Assembly: GCA_031459715.1 (NCBI GenBank)
Contig: JAVKIA010000023.1
Location: forward strand, 1-36,960
From: Armatimonadota bacterium
GTDB lineage: Bacteria > Sysuimicrobiota > Sysuimicrobiia > Sysuimicrobiales > Humicultoraceae
Direction of reading: 5' to 3'
DNA length: 36,960 nucleotides
Shown piece after piece: positions 1-6,228 of this stretch; positions within the stretch are counted from its first letter, which is position 1; each line of letters starts with the position of its first letter. The position numbers were made by a program, and so were the translations under genes. Below the pieces are notes generated by a model, which was given only the letters and a program-made list of their open reading frames with translations, had not been told where the DNA came from and did not search any database.

Positions 1-396
1 AGGGAAGGTGAAGTGGTGCAGGGTGACCATCGGGGTGATGCCGCGCTGCCGCAGCCCGGCCAGCATCTGGCGGTAGCGAGCCAGCGCCCGGCCGTCCCAC
101 CGCCCCGGCTGGGGCTCCAGGCGGCTCCACTCGATGGAGAGACGGTGCGCGTTCTGGTGCAGGGCGGCCATGCGGTCAAAGTCCGCTTCCGCCGCCCGCC
201 ACCAGTCGCAGGCCAGCCCGGAGCGGTGCCCGCAGGCAATGCGTCCGGGCTGCTGCTCCCAGGCCCACCAGTCGTTGTTGGTAGTGTTACCTTCTACCTG
301 GTGGGCGCTACTGGCAGTGCCCCAGAGGAACCCCGGCGGGAAGGGGAGCAGGGAGGGAGAGCGGTGCAGGTCATGGAATGGGTGCCTACGCCTCAT
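1..396 (-). CDS. Glycoside hydrolase family 1 beta-glycosidase, N-terminal part, cut by the window edge
   Basis: This is the first 132 codons of a GH1 enzyme (beta-glucosidase, beta-galactosidase or similar) that continues beyond base 1. Seen: the family's N-terminal block FLWGTASSAHQVEGN, then NNDWWAWE, NAHRLSIEWSRLEP and, at the edge, TLHHFTFP. These match the first three beta/alpha units of the GH1 barrel, including the Gln and His of the sugar-binding pocket. The reading frame extends back to ATG at 396-394 and no stop interrupts it. There is no good Shine-Dalgarno sequence before this ATG, so the exact start is uncertain. The catalytic glutamates lie outside the window. The enzyme has no obvious signal peptide and probably acts in the cytoplasm on imported oligosaccharides. 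It is divergent from the next gene. The family call is firm and the substrate is unknown. Confidence 0.85.
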   Translation of the reverse strand, partial: MRRRHPFHDLHRSPSLLPFPPGFLWGTASSAHQVEGNTTNNDWWAWEQQPGRIACGHRSGLACDWWRAAEADFDRMAALHQNAHRLSIEWSRLEPQPGRWDGRALARYRQMLAGLRQRGITPMVTLHHFTFP

Positions 397-485
397 GGGT
401 GGGCCGGGATGCCAATCCCTACCTGCCTATCTCTTGCTTCCTGCATGCGCCCCATCTCCAGCAGGTCTCCCGTTCGCGTCACCTC

Positions 486-502
486 CCTCACGCGGTGAGG
501 AG
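486..502 (+). promoter_or_regulatory. Ribosome binding site with small overlapping hairpin
   Basis: GAGGAG at about 497-502 lies 5-6 nt before the ATG at 508 and fixes that start. CCTCAC (486-491) and GTGAGG (495-500) can pair around a GCG loop, so the Shine-Dalgarno may be partly masked in the mRNA. The pairing is seen in sequence; any regulatory effect is inference. Confidence 0.4.
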
Positions 503-507
503 ACGGG

Positions 508-1266
508 ATGTCCAGCCACTTCGCTTGCATCGGGTTCCCCGTCCGCGAGATGCACGAGTACACGGCCCTGATGCGGACCGCGGCGGCCCGCGGGGAGCGC
601 CTGCCCCTGCCCGGGGGCGGGGCGTTAGTGCGCTGGGAGGTGGGCGGTGGGCCCGAGATCTGGGTGCTGGCCGACGCCCGGGGAGAGGTGGTAAACGCCA
701 CACCCTTCTACCATACCGGCACATGGCTGCGTGTGGCCATCACGGCGCATGGCGAAGATGTCGACGAGGCGGCGGAAGGATGGCTGGAGGGCTGGGTGGA
801 GCCGGCGGAGGCCGACGAGCCCCTTTCCGGGGCCTTCCCGGTGCGCATCGACCTGGTGAACTTCGCTCTGGCGCGGACACACCTGCGGGTGGGCGCAGTG
901 GTGCCCGTGGAGTTCTGCGGCATCGCCCATGAAGCAGCGCTCTATCCCGACGCTGCCGCTTACGGGGCGGCCAGTCAGGCGCAGTACCGGCCGCCCATGC
1001 GCTCGTTCCTCTCCGTGGCGCACTTCGCCGCCGACCAGCCGCCGGGGGAGCCGGAAGCCACAGCACTGATCTCCGGCGTGGTGGACGAGGCCCGCCTGTT
1101 GACCAACGGCGAGACCGGGGCGTCCTACTGGCGCCTGGGCGTGGCCACCGAGCGGGTCACGGTGTGGGTGCTGGCCGACGGGGAGACCCTGCCGGTGGAG
1201 CCGCACAGCGGCAACATCATTGCCGCCTCCTGCTGGATCATCGGCCGGGTCATTCTCCCTGGATGA
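508..1266 (+). CDS. Uncharacterised protein, 252 aa
   Basis: I do not recognise this family. The protein starts at ATG 508 after a good GAGGAG ribosome binding site. It has no signal peptide and no membrane helix. Two segments look related: PEIWVLADARGEV (about residues 49-61) and VTVWVLADGETLPVE (about residues 220-234), each a beta-rich stretch with the core WVLAD. This suggests an internal duplication or two similar beta folds. No Cys/His metal cluster or nucleotide-binding loop is visible. The last 17 bp overlap the 3' end of the convergent ndk. Codon use resembles the neighbours, so it looks like a resident expressed gene. A role cannot be assigned from sequence or context. Confidence 0.75.
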   Translation: MSSHFACIGFPVREMHEYTALMRTAAARGERLPLPGGGALVRWEVGGGPEIWVLADARGEVVNATPFYHTGTWLRVAITAHGEDVDEAAEGWLEGWVEPAEADEPLSGAFPVRIDLVNFALARTHLRVGAVVPVEFCGIAHEAALYPDAAAYGAASQAQYRPPMRSFLSVAHFAADQPPGEPEATALISGVVDEARLLTNGETGASYWRLGVATERVTVWVLADGETLPVEPHSGNIIAASCWIIGRVILPG

Positions 1267-1846
1267 GGACCTCGTCCACCCGCCGGTAGGTGAAAAGCTC
1301 CTCCGGACGGAACCACAGGCCGATCTCGAAGTCCGCCTCCTCCACGGTGCCGGAAGCATGGATGAGGTTGCGCACGGGACGGCGCTGCAGGTTGGCCACC
1401 GTGGGCGAGTCGATGGAGAAGTCGCCGCGGATGGTGCCCGGGGCGGCGCGGAACGGCAGCGTGTCGCCCACGAGCTTGCGCGCCGTGCCCACCGCCTGAA
1501 TGCCCTCCAGGACAAAGGCCACCACCGGGCTGCTGGCCACATAGTCGATGAGCCAGCGGCGCACAGCCCGGCCGATGGCCAGCGGGTCGTCGCTCCCGGT
1601 TTGCTCCTTCACGTCCAGCCCCGCGGCGGCAAAGGCCTCCCGGGTCTTGCCGCCCAGGGTCCGCAGGAAGTCCTCGGTCTTGGGGTAGTGCTGTTCCAGG
1701 AAGTCGGGTGTCGGCTGCACCATCTTCAGCCCGATGATCTTCAGACCGGCGCGCTCGAAGCGGCGCAGCACCTCACCCACCAGCCCCCTCTGCACCCCGT
1801 CGGGCTTGATGAAGATCAACGTGCGTTCATGTCGGACCCCAGGCAT
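1250..1846 (-). CDS. ndk: Nucleoside-diphosphate kinase, long form
   Basis: Transfers the gamma phosphate from ATP to nucleoside diphosphates through a phosphohistidine. Seen: the N-terminal TLIFIKPDGVQRGLVGE signature, SSPVVAFVLEG, the GDTLPFRAAPGTIRGDFSI block and the active-site segment RNLIHASGTVEEA with His163. At 198 aa it is longer than the usual 130-150 aa. About 30 extra residues lie after EQHY (roughly residues 58-92), a long-form arrangement. The usual Asp after the catalytic HxS is replaced by Gly (HASG instead of HGSD). The start is ATG 1846-1844, preceded by GGGAGG at a spacing of 7; an upstream in-frame ATG at 1951 has no such support. The gene is convergent with the unknown gene at 508 and overlaps it by 17 bp. 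Confidence 0.93.
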   Translation of the reverse strand: MPGVRHERTLIFIKPDGVQRGLVGEVLRRFERAGLKIIGLKMVQPTPDFLEQHYPKTEDFLRTLGGKTREAFAAAGLDVKEQTGSDDPLAIGRAVRRWLIDYVASSPVVAFVLEGIQAVGTARKLVGDTLPFRAAPGTIRGDFSIDSPTVANLQRRPVRNLIHASGTVEEADFEIGLWFRPEELFTYRRVDEVLIQGE

Positions 1847-1946
1847 GCCAGCCTCCCTTGCACGTGGGCGCGTCCGCGTCACGCGCTTCCCTGCGCCGGG
1901 CGCAGACTCCTGCCGCCCCCCGGGCGTGCCTCTTCGTTCTGTCCCC

Positions 1947-1993
1947 ACCACGTGTGTATGCGACGACGGTCCGTCGTCGTTTACACATGTGGT
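1947..1993. repeat. 47-nt near-perfect palindrome
   Basis: The two halves are reverse complements around T1970. Of 23 pairs, 20 are Watson-Crick, two are G-T (1960/1980 and 1952/1988) and one is a mismatch (1959/1981). The core is CGACGACGG-T-CCGTCGTCG (1961-1979), flanked by GTGTA/TACAC and ACCAC/GTGGT-type arms. There is no T-run, so it is not a typical intrinsic terminator. It lies between ndk (starting at 1846, leftward) and the mutY remnant (rightward). It could be an extended hairpin, a protein-binding operator, a REP/MITE-like element or a recombination site. The symmetry is read directly; the function is unknown. Confidence 0.85.
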
Positions 1994-2046
1994 TGCATCG
2001 GGAGCAGATGCCGACCGGAGGGGTCGGCGGCGGCTGTGAACCGGCT

Positions 2047-2343
2047 GTGGTGGTGAAGCGCCGGGAAACCGTCTTCACCCGCCGCCTGCCCCGCTGGTAC
2101 CGCCGTCACGGGCAGGACCTGCCGTGGCGCCGCACACGGGCTCCCTACCGCATTCCGGTCTCCGAGGTCATGCTGCGATAGACTCAGGTGGAGCGGGTGG
2201 TGCCCAAGTACCGGGAGTTCCTCCGGCGCTACCCATCCATCCGCCACCCGGCCCACGCGCTGACGGATTTCGGGGCGGCGGTATGCGCGGCGGGCTGTCC
2301 CCGGTGCTCTGCTTGCCCGATGCAGAAAATCTGCCGCAGCTAA
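2047..2343 (+). pseudogene. mutY: mutY remnant with amber codon and in-frame internal deletion
   Basis: Adenine DNA glycosylase remnant. The first part reads VVVKRRETVF, then WYRRHGQDLPWRRTR, APYRIPVSEVMLR, a TAG at 2179-2181, then TQVERVVPKYREFLRRYP. This is the MutY N-terminus, where TAG replaces the second Gln of the usual MLQQTQV. In the same frame the sequence then jumps to ALTDFGAAVCAAG-CPRCSACP-MQKICRS and a TAA at 2341-2343. That is the C-terminal iron-sulfur loop with exact Cys-x6-Cys-x2-Cys-x5-Cys spacing. The helix-hairpin-helix and catalytic Asp region between them (well over 100 residues) is missing. Without it there can be no glycosylase activity. The 5' limit is unclear: GTG codons lie at 2047-2055 and an upstream ATG at 2008. 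The stop overlaps the 3' end of nth. An assembly collapse is a possible alternative to a real deletion. Confidence 0.85.
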
Positions 2344-3122
2344 CCCCGCCTGGCCCGTGCAGCGCTCACGCGGCCACCCCGCCGCGCCCCCTGAGCGGAA
2401 GCCCGTTGGGCTGCACGCCGGGGCCCCGGCTGGCTCATCCACGGGGGCGCGCCCCGGTAGGTGGCCGAAGGGCAGAGAGGGTTCAGCGGGCAGGCTGGAC
2501 AGCGGGGGTTTCGCGCCGTGCAAATCTCCCGGCCCAGGAAGATCAGCCGCAGGGAGAAGGCGGTCCACTCCTCGCGGGGCACCAGGCGCATCAGATCTTG
2601 CTCGATCACGTCGGGATCGTCCGACCCGGTGAGGGCCAGACGCTGGCTGAGGCGACGCACATGAGTGTCTACCACAACACCCGGAACGCCGTAGTAGCCG
2701 CCGAGGACGACGTTGGCCGTCTTCCGCCCGACGCCCTCCAGCTGCAGCAAGTCCTCCATGGTGCGCGGCATCTCGCCGCCGAAGCGCTCCACCAGCGTGC
2801 GCGAGGCCGCCATAATGGCCTTCGCCTTCTGCCGGAAGAAGCCGGTGGGCCGGATGAGGGCTTCCAGCTCCCGGGGGTCGGCGGCGGCGAAGTCCGCCGG
2901 CGTCCGGTAGCGCTGGAAGAGGAGCGGGGTCACCTGGTTGACCCTGGCGTCCGTGCACTGCGCGGAGAGGATGGTGGCCACCAAGAGCTGGAAGGCGTTC
3001 TCATGGCGCAGGGGGATGCGTGCCTGGGGATAGTGCTGCCGCAACCTGGCAGCGATCTTCCGCGCCCGGGCGCGTGCGGCTGGGAGAGCCTCGCGGGTGG
3101 GCAGACGAAGGGGTTCGGGCAC
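2340..3122 (-). CDS. nth: Endonuclease III (DNA glycosylase/AP lyase)
   Basis: Base-excision repair enzyme that removes oxidised pyrimidines and cuts at abasic sites. Seen: NAFQLLVATILSAQCTD, the helix-hairpin-helix LEGVGRKTANVVL with the catalytic Lys, VVVDTHVRRLSQRL with the catalytic Asp, and the Fe-S loop CTARNPRCPACPLNPLC (Cys-x6-Cys-x2-Cys-x5-Cys). The start is GTG 3122-3120; a GGAG lies somewhat far upstream. After the Fe-S loop there is a basic, low-complexity tail of about 40 residues rich in Ala, Arg and Gly that is not typical of the family. It may be a run-on into sequence once non-coding. The gene faces the mutY remnant and their stop codons overlap. The core assignment is firm. 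Confidence 0.95.
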   Translation of the reverse strand: MPEPLRLPTREALPAARARARKIAARLRQHYPQARIPLRHENAFQLLVATILSAQCTDARVNQVTPLLFQRYRTPADFAAADPRELEALIRPTGFFRQKAKAIMAASRTLVERFGGEMPRTMEDLLQLEGVGRKTANVVLGGYYGVPGVVVDTHVRRLSQRLALTGSDDPDVIEQDLMRLVPREEWTAFSLRLIFLGREICTARNPRCPACPLNPLCPSATYRGAPPWMSQPGPRRAAQRASAQGARRGGRVSAARARRG

Positions 3123-3201
3123 GGCTCTATGCTACTCCGGGGGAGGGGGGACGGCAAAGGAGCAGGGATCCCGGAAGTCGACGGGCAAAATCCTTACCAT
3201 G

Positions 3202-4278
3202 ATGTCCCGCATCGAGCAGGCTCGCAGGCGGCTGGAGGCCGAAGGAGGCGGCGTGCTGGTGCTCCCTCCGGGCGACGATCTCTTCTACCTCCTGGGCTAC
3301 ACTCCTCATCCCGACGAACGTCCCTGCTACCTCTTCCTCAGTCCGGAAGAGGTGCTCTTCCTGGTGCCAGAGCTGAATGCCGCCGAGGCGGCCCCGCACG
3401 TGCCGTTCCCCACCATCACCTACGCCGACGCCCAGGGTCCCCGCGCCGCGCTGCGGGAGGCGCACAGGCGTCTGGGCGCGCCGCCGCTGGTCGCCGTCGG
3501 GGATACCATGCGCGCTGACGCCCTGCTGCTGCTCCAGGAGCTGTGGCCCCAGGCCCGCTTCATCCCCGGGGGGCGGGTGATGGCTCCCCTGCGCATGGTC
3601 AAGTCGGCGCAAGAGATCGCCGCATTGCACCGGGCCGCCGCCACGGCGGACGCGGCCGTAGAGGCCGTCTTCACGGCTGCCGGCCCTGGCATGCGGGAAG
3701 CCGACCTGAAGCGGGTGGCTGAGGATGCGTTTTACGCCGCAGGAGCGCAGGAAGTGCCTTTCGCCATCATCGCGGCGGGAGCCAACTCTGCCTTTCCGCA
3801 CCACTCCACCTCAACCGCCGTGGGCAGGGCAGGAGACCCAATCCTGGTGGACCTGGGGAGCCGGGTGGACGGGTACATGTCCGACATCACGCGGATGGCC
3901 TTTCTGGGGCCACCCTCCGCGCGCTACCGGGAGATTCACATGCTGGTGGAGGAGGCCGTGCGCGCCGCCCTGGAGGCGATCCGGCCGGGAGTCCCCATCC
4001 GCGAGGTGGACCTGGCAGCGCGGCGGGTGATCGAGCGGGCCGGCTACGGGGACCGCTTTACGCACCGCACCGGCCACGGCATCGGCGTATCCGTGCACGA
4101 AGCACCGTCTGTCACCTGCACGAACGAGCAGGCCCTGGAGGCGGGGATGACCTTCAGCGTGGAGCCGGGGATCTACCTTCCCGGGGAGTTCGGCGTACGG
4201 CTGGAGGAGATTGTCGTGGTCACCGCCCAGGGCCCGCAGATCCTGAGCCGCCTGCCCCGGGAAGTGCGGGTCCTCTAG
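3202..4278 (+). CDS. M24 family metallopeptidase (Xaa-Pro aminopeptidase/dipeptidase type)
   Basis: Cleaves peptides next to proline, or a related substrate, with a two-metal centre in the cytoplasm. The 358-aa protein has an N-terminal creatinase-like domain (about residues 1-130) and a pita-bread catalytic domain. Metal ligands visible: the two Asp in ILVDLGSRVDGYMSDITR, His in HRTGHGIGVSVHE, and the two Glu in FSVEPGIYLPG and VRLEEIVVV. ATG codons occur at 3199 and 3202; neither has a strong ribosome binding site. The longer reading frame back to 3097 overlaps nth and is not convincing. The gene diverges from nth and converges on the TetR gene with 45 bp between them. Whether it acts on proline dipeptides or longer peptides cannot be told. 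Confidence 0.9.
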   Translation: MSRIEQARRRLEAEGGGVLVLPPGDDLFYLLGYTPHPDERPCYLFLSPEEVLFLVPELNAAEAAPHVPFPTITYADAQGPRAALREAHRRLGAPPLVAVGDTMRADALLLLQELWPQARFIPGGRVMAPLRMVKSAQEIAALHRAAATADAAVEAVFTAAGPGMREADLKRVAEDAFYAAGAQEVPFAIIAAGANSAFPHHSTSTAVGRAGDPILVDLGSRVDGYMSDITRMAFLGPPSARYREIHMLVEEAVRAALEAIRPGVPIREVDLAARRVIERAGYGDRFTHRTGHGIGVSVHEAPSVTCTNEQALEAGMTFSVEPGIYLPGEFGVRLEEIVVVTAQGPQILSRLPREVRVL

Positions 4279-4323
4279 GGTGGTGGCTGCCGCGGAGGAT
4301 CAGGAACCGAATGTGCGGCGTCA

Positions 4324-4956
4324 TCACCGGCGCCGTCTACGTGGGACCGCGGTTGGCCGCCCGCCCGTCTCCACCGCACCGATGCTGCGCAGCAGCAGGG
4401 AGCGCAACGCGGGGAGCCGCGTGCGGAGGTCCTCCCCCTCCCCCACCAGCCACTGCGTAATCACCTCGACCAGGGCGCCGAACCAGGCCCGGGCCGCCAG
4501 GGCGGTGTCCTGCGGGGGAATAGATCCCTCGGCCACGGCACGGTCCAGGTGCCGCTGAATCACAGCGGCAAACCGGCGGTGGATCTCCAGTCGCTTCTGC
4601 TCCAGCTCCGGCCCCAGGCCCACTGCCTCCACCAGCAGAATTCGGGCCAGCTCCCGCTGTTGGGCGGCGGTCTCCAGAACCACCCGCAGCGCCGCCTCCA
4701 CCTTGGCCAGCGCTCCCCGTTGCGCGGCGATAGCCTCCTCCACGCTCTGCTCCACCATCCCTGCCAGCGTCTCCATCAGGGTGACGAAGATCCCCCGTTT
4801 GCTGGAGAAGTAGTGGTAAAACGCACCTTTGGAAGTGCCGGAGGCGGTTACGATGTCGTCCACACCGGCGCCGTGGTACCCCTTGGTGGCGAAGACATCG
4901 ATGGCCGCAGCCAGCAGGCGGTCGCGCGTGGCGCTCTCTGCGGTGGAGCCGGCCAG
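4324..4956 (-). CDS. TetR/AcrR family transcriptional regulator with probable CTG start
   Basis: One-component repressor. Seen: an N-terminal helix-turn-helix with RDRLLAAAIDVFATKGY, VDDIVTASGTSKGAFYHYF and SSKRGIF, then an all-helical ligand-binding region, 210 aa in all. An in-frame TGA lies just before CTG 4956-4954, and the only later common start (GTG 4863) would remove the first helices of the DNA-binding domain. GGAGG stands 7 nt before that CTG, so initiation at CTG is the best reading. A frameshift at the 5' end is the alternative. The C-terminus ends in a run of arginines. Upstream lie a promoter and an 18-bp palindrome that probably serves as its own operator. The ligand is unknown; the carbamate kinase gene is divergent from it. 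Confidence 0.88.
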   Translation of the reverse strand: MAGSTAESATRDRLLAAAIDVFATKGYHGAGVDDIVTASGTSKGAFYHYFSSKRGIFVTLMETLAGMVEQSVEEAIAAQRGALAKVEAALRVVLETAAQQRELARILLVEAVGLGPELEQKRLEIHRRFAAVIQRHLDRAVAEGSIPPQDTALAARAWFGALVEVITQWLVGEGEDLRTRLPALRSLLLRSIGAVETGGRPTAVPRRRRR

Positions 4957-4984
4957 GAGTCACCCTCCGGGGCAAATCAGGTGT

Positions 4985-5002
4985 AGACCGACGCGTCGGT
5001 CT
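4985..5002. promoter_or_regulatory. Perfect 18-bp palindrome, probable TetR operator
   Basis: AGACCGACGCGTCGGTCT reads the same on both strands. It lies between the CTG start of the TetR gene and its promoter, close to the expected transcription start. Short palindromes with a GACCGAC/GTCGGTC core are common for TetR-family operators. Binding by the adjacent regulator, and so autorepression, is inferred. Confidence 0.75.
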
Positions 5003-5009
5003 CGACCAG

Positions 5010-5039
5010 ACGATACTAGAGGAGAGAGGGGCCGGTCAA
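5010..5039 (-). promoter_or_regulatory. Candidate promoter for the TetR gene
   Basis: On the minus strand TTGACC (5039-5034) could be the -35 box. TATCGT (5015-5010, spacing 18) or TAGTAT (5018-5013, spacing 15) could be the -10 box. The predicted transcription start falls at the edge of the 18-bp palindrome, as expected for a repressible promoter. The -10 match is moderate. Confidence 0.45.
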
Positions 5040-5056
5040 CTTCACCGCGCAGGCAC

Positions 5057-5096
5057 GGCGTCTGCGAGCGGACGACCGGCAGGCCGCACAGACGCC
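5057..5096 (+). promoter_or_regulatory. Inverted repeat in the upstream region of arcC
   Basis: GGCGTCTG (5057-5064) pairs perfectly with CAGACGCC (5089-5096). Inside, GCGG (5068-5071) pairs with CCGC (5084-5087). In the arcC mRNA this could form a two-part hairpin. No known riboswitch matches. It may be a structured leader or an operator; the function is unknown. Confidence 0.35.
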
Positions 5097-5189
5097 CGGC
5101 GGAACGCTGGAGGGAGGGGGTGACGGGCCGTAGAAGGGCAGGGAATGATTGCTGCGGCGGACGCGATCCGCGCGCGCCCAGGAGGCGTT

Positions 5190-6131
5190 ATGGGGAGACT
5201 GGCAGTTGTGGCCATCGGCGGCAACTCGTTGATCAAGTCACCGGAGCGGCAAACGGTTCCCGACCAGTGGGAGGCGATGGCTGAGACCGCGGAGCACATC
5301 GCCGCCATGATCGCTCAGGGGTGGGACGTGGTCATCACCCACGGCAACGGCCCCCAGGTCGGCTTTATCCTGCTGCGCTCGGAGCTGGCCAGTCATGTGC
5401 TGCACACTGTGCCGCTGGACGTCTGCGGCGCGGACACCCAGGGGGCTATCGGGTACATGGCCCAGGTTACCCTGGACGAAGCCCTGCTGCGTCGGGGGGT
5501 GCGACGGCAGACGGCCACGGTGGTCACCCGCGTGGTGGTCGACCAGGCCGATCCGGCGTTTCAGCATCCCACCAAGCCCATCGGGCCCTTCTACACCGAG
5601 GAGCAGGCGCAGCGGTACCGGACAGAGCGAGGATGGGTGGTCAGGGAGGATGCGGGCCGCGGCTGGCGGCGGGTGGTCCCCTCGCCGCAGCCGCTGGAGA
5701 TCGTGGAGACCGCGGCCATCCAGACCCTGCTCGCCGCGGGATTCATCGTGGTGGGCGTTGGCGGCGGAGGGATCCCGGTGGTGCGGGAAGCCAACGGGAG
5801 GCTGCGCGGCGTGGAGGCGGTGATCGACAAGGACCTGGCCAGCAGCCTGCTGGCCCGCACCATCAAAGCCGACCTCTTCCTCATCTCCACGGCGGTGGAG
5901 CAAGTGGCCCTGAACTTCGGCAAACCCGGGGAGCGCTTCCTGAAGCGGATGACCCTGGAAGAGGCCAAGCGCTATCTGACCGAGGGGCATTTCCCGCCCG
6001 GCAGCATGGGCCCCAAGATCCAGGCGGCGATCGACTACCTGGAAGCCGGAGGCAAGGAGGTGCTTATCACCGCCCCCGAAGCGCTGGAACGTGCTCTGGC
6101 CGGCGAGACGGGCACGCGGATTGTGCATTGA
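5190..6131 (+). CDS. arcC: Carbamate kinase
   Basis: Makes ATP from carbamoyl phosphate and ADP, releasing ammonia and CO2, in the cytoplasm. The 313-aa length is normal for the family. Seen: VAIGGNSLIK at the N-terminus (phosphate-binding loop), ITHGNGPQVG, DVCGADTQGAIGYM, GVGGGGIPV, the VIDKDLASSLLA segment and the C-terminal HFPPGSMGPKIQAAI. ATG 5190 follows AGGAGG (5180-5185) and is preferred over an in-frame ATG at 5145. No arginine deiminase or ornithine carbamoyltransferase is nearby. With the purine genes next door, a role in harvesting carbamoyl phosphate from purine breakdown is plausible but inferred. It converges with the xanthine dehydrogenase operon. Confidence 0.96.
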   Translation: MGRLAVVAIGGNSLIKSPERQTVPDQWEAMAETAEHIAAMIAQGWDVVITHGNGPQVGFILLRSELASHVLHTVPLDVCGADTQGAIGYMAQVTLDEALLRRGVRRQTATVVTRVVVDQADPAFQHPTKPIGPFYTEEQAQRYRTERGWVVREDAGRGWRRVVPSPQPLEIVETAAIQTLLAAGFIVVGVGGGGIPVVREANGRLRGVEAVIDKDLASSLLARTIKADLFLISTAVEQVALNFGKPGERFLKRMTLEEAKRYLTEGHFPPGSMGPKIQAAIDYLEAGGKEVLITAPEALERALAGETGTRIVH

Positions 6132-6228
6132 GCGGAGGAGGGCGGCAGAGCGTAGATGTGCTGCGTGGGGGCGCAGGTTCCTGCCTCCGGCGGTGCTCAG
6201 GCCAGGTCGGCTGATGTCAGCCCGACAG

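Noticed and set aside
2179-2181. Recoding of TAG as an amino acid in mutY
   Set aside because: TAG ends other normal genes in the window (for example the M24 peptidase and glgA), and the catalytic domain is deleted anyway, so a decayed gene is simpler.
4324-4863. TetR starting at GTG 4863
   Set aside because: This would remove the first helices of the DNA-binding domain, whose sequence continues upstream in frame to the CTG.
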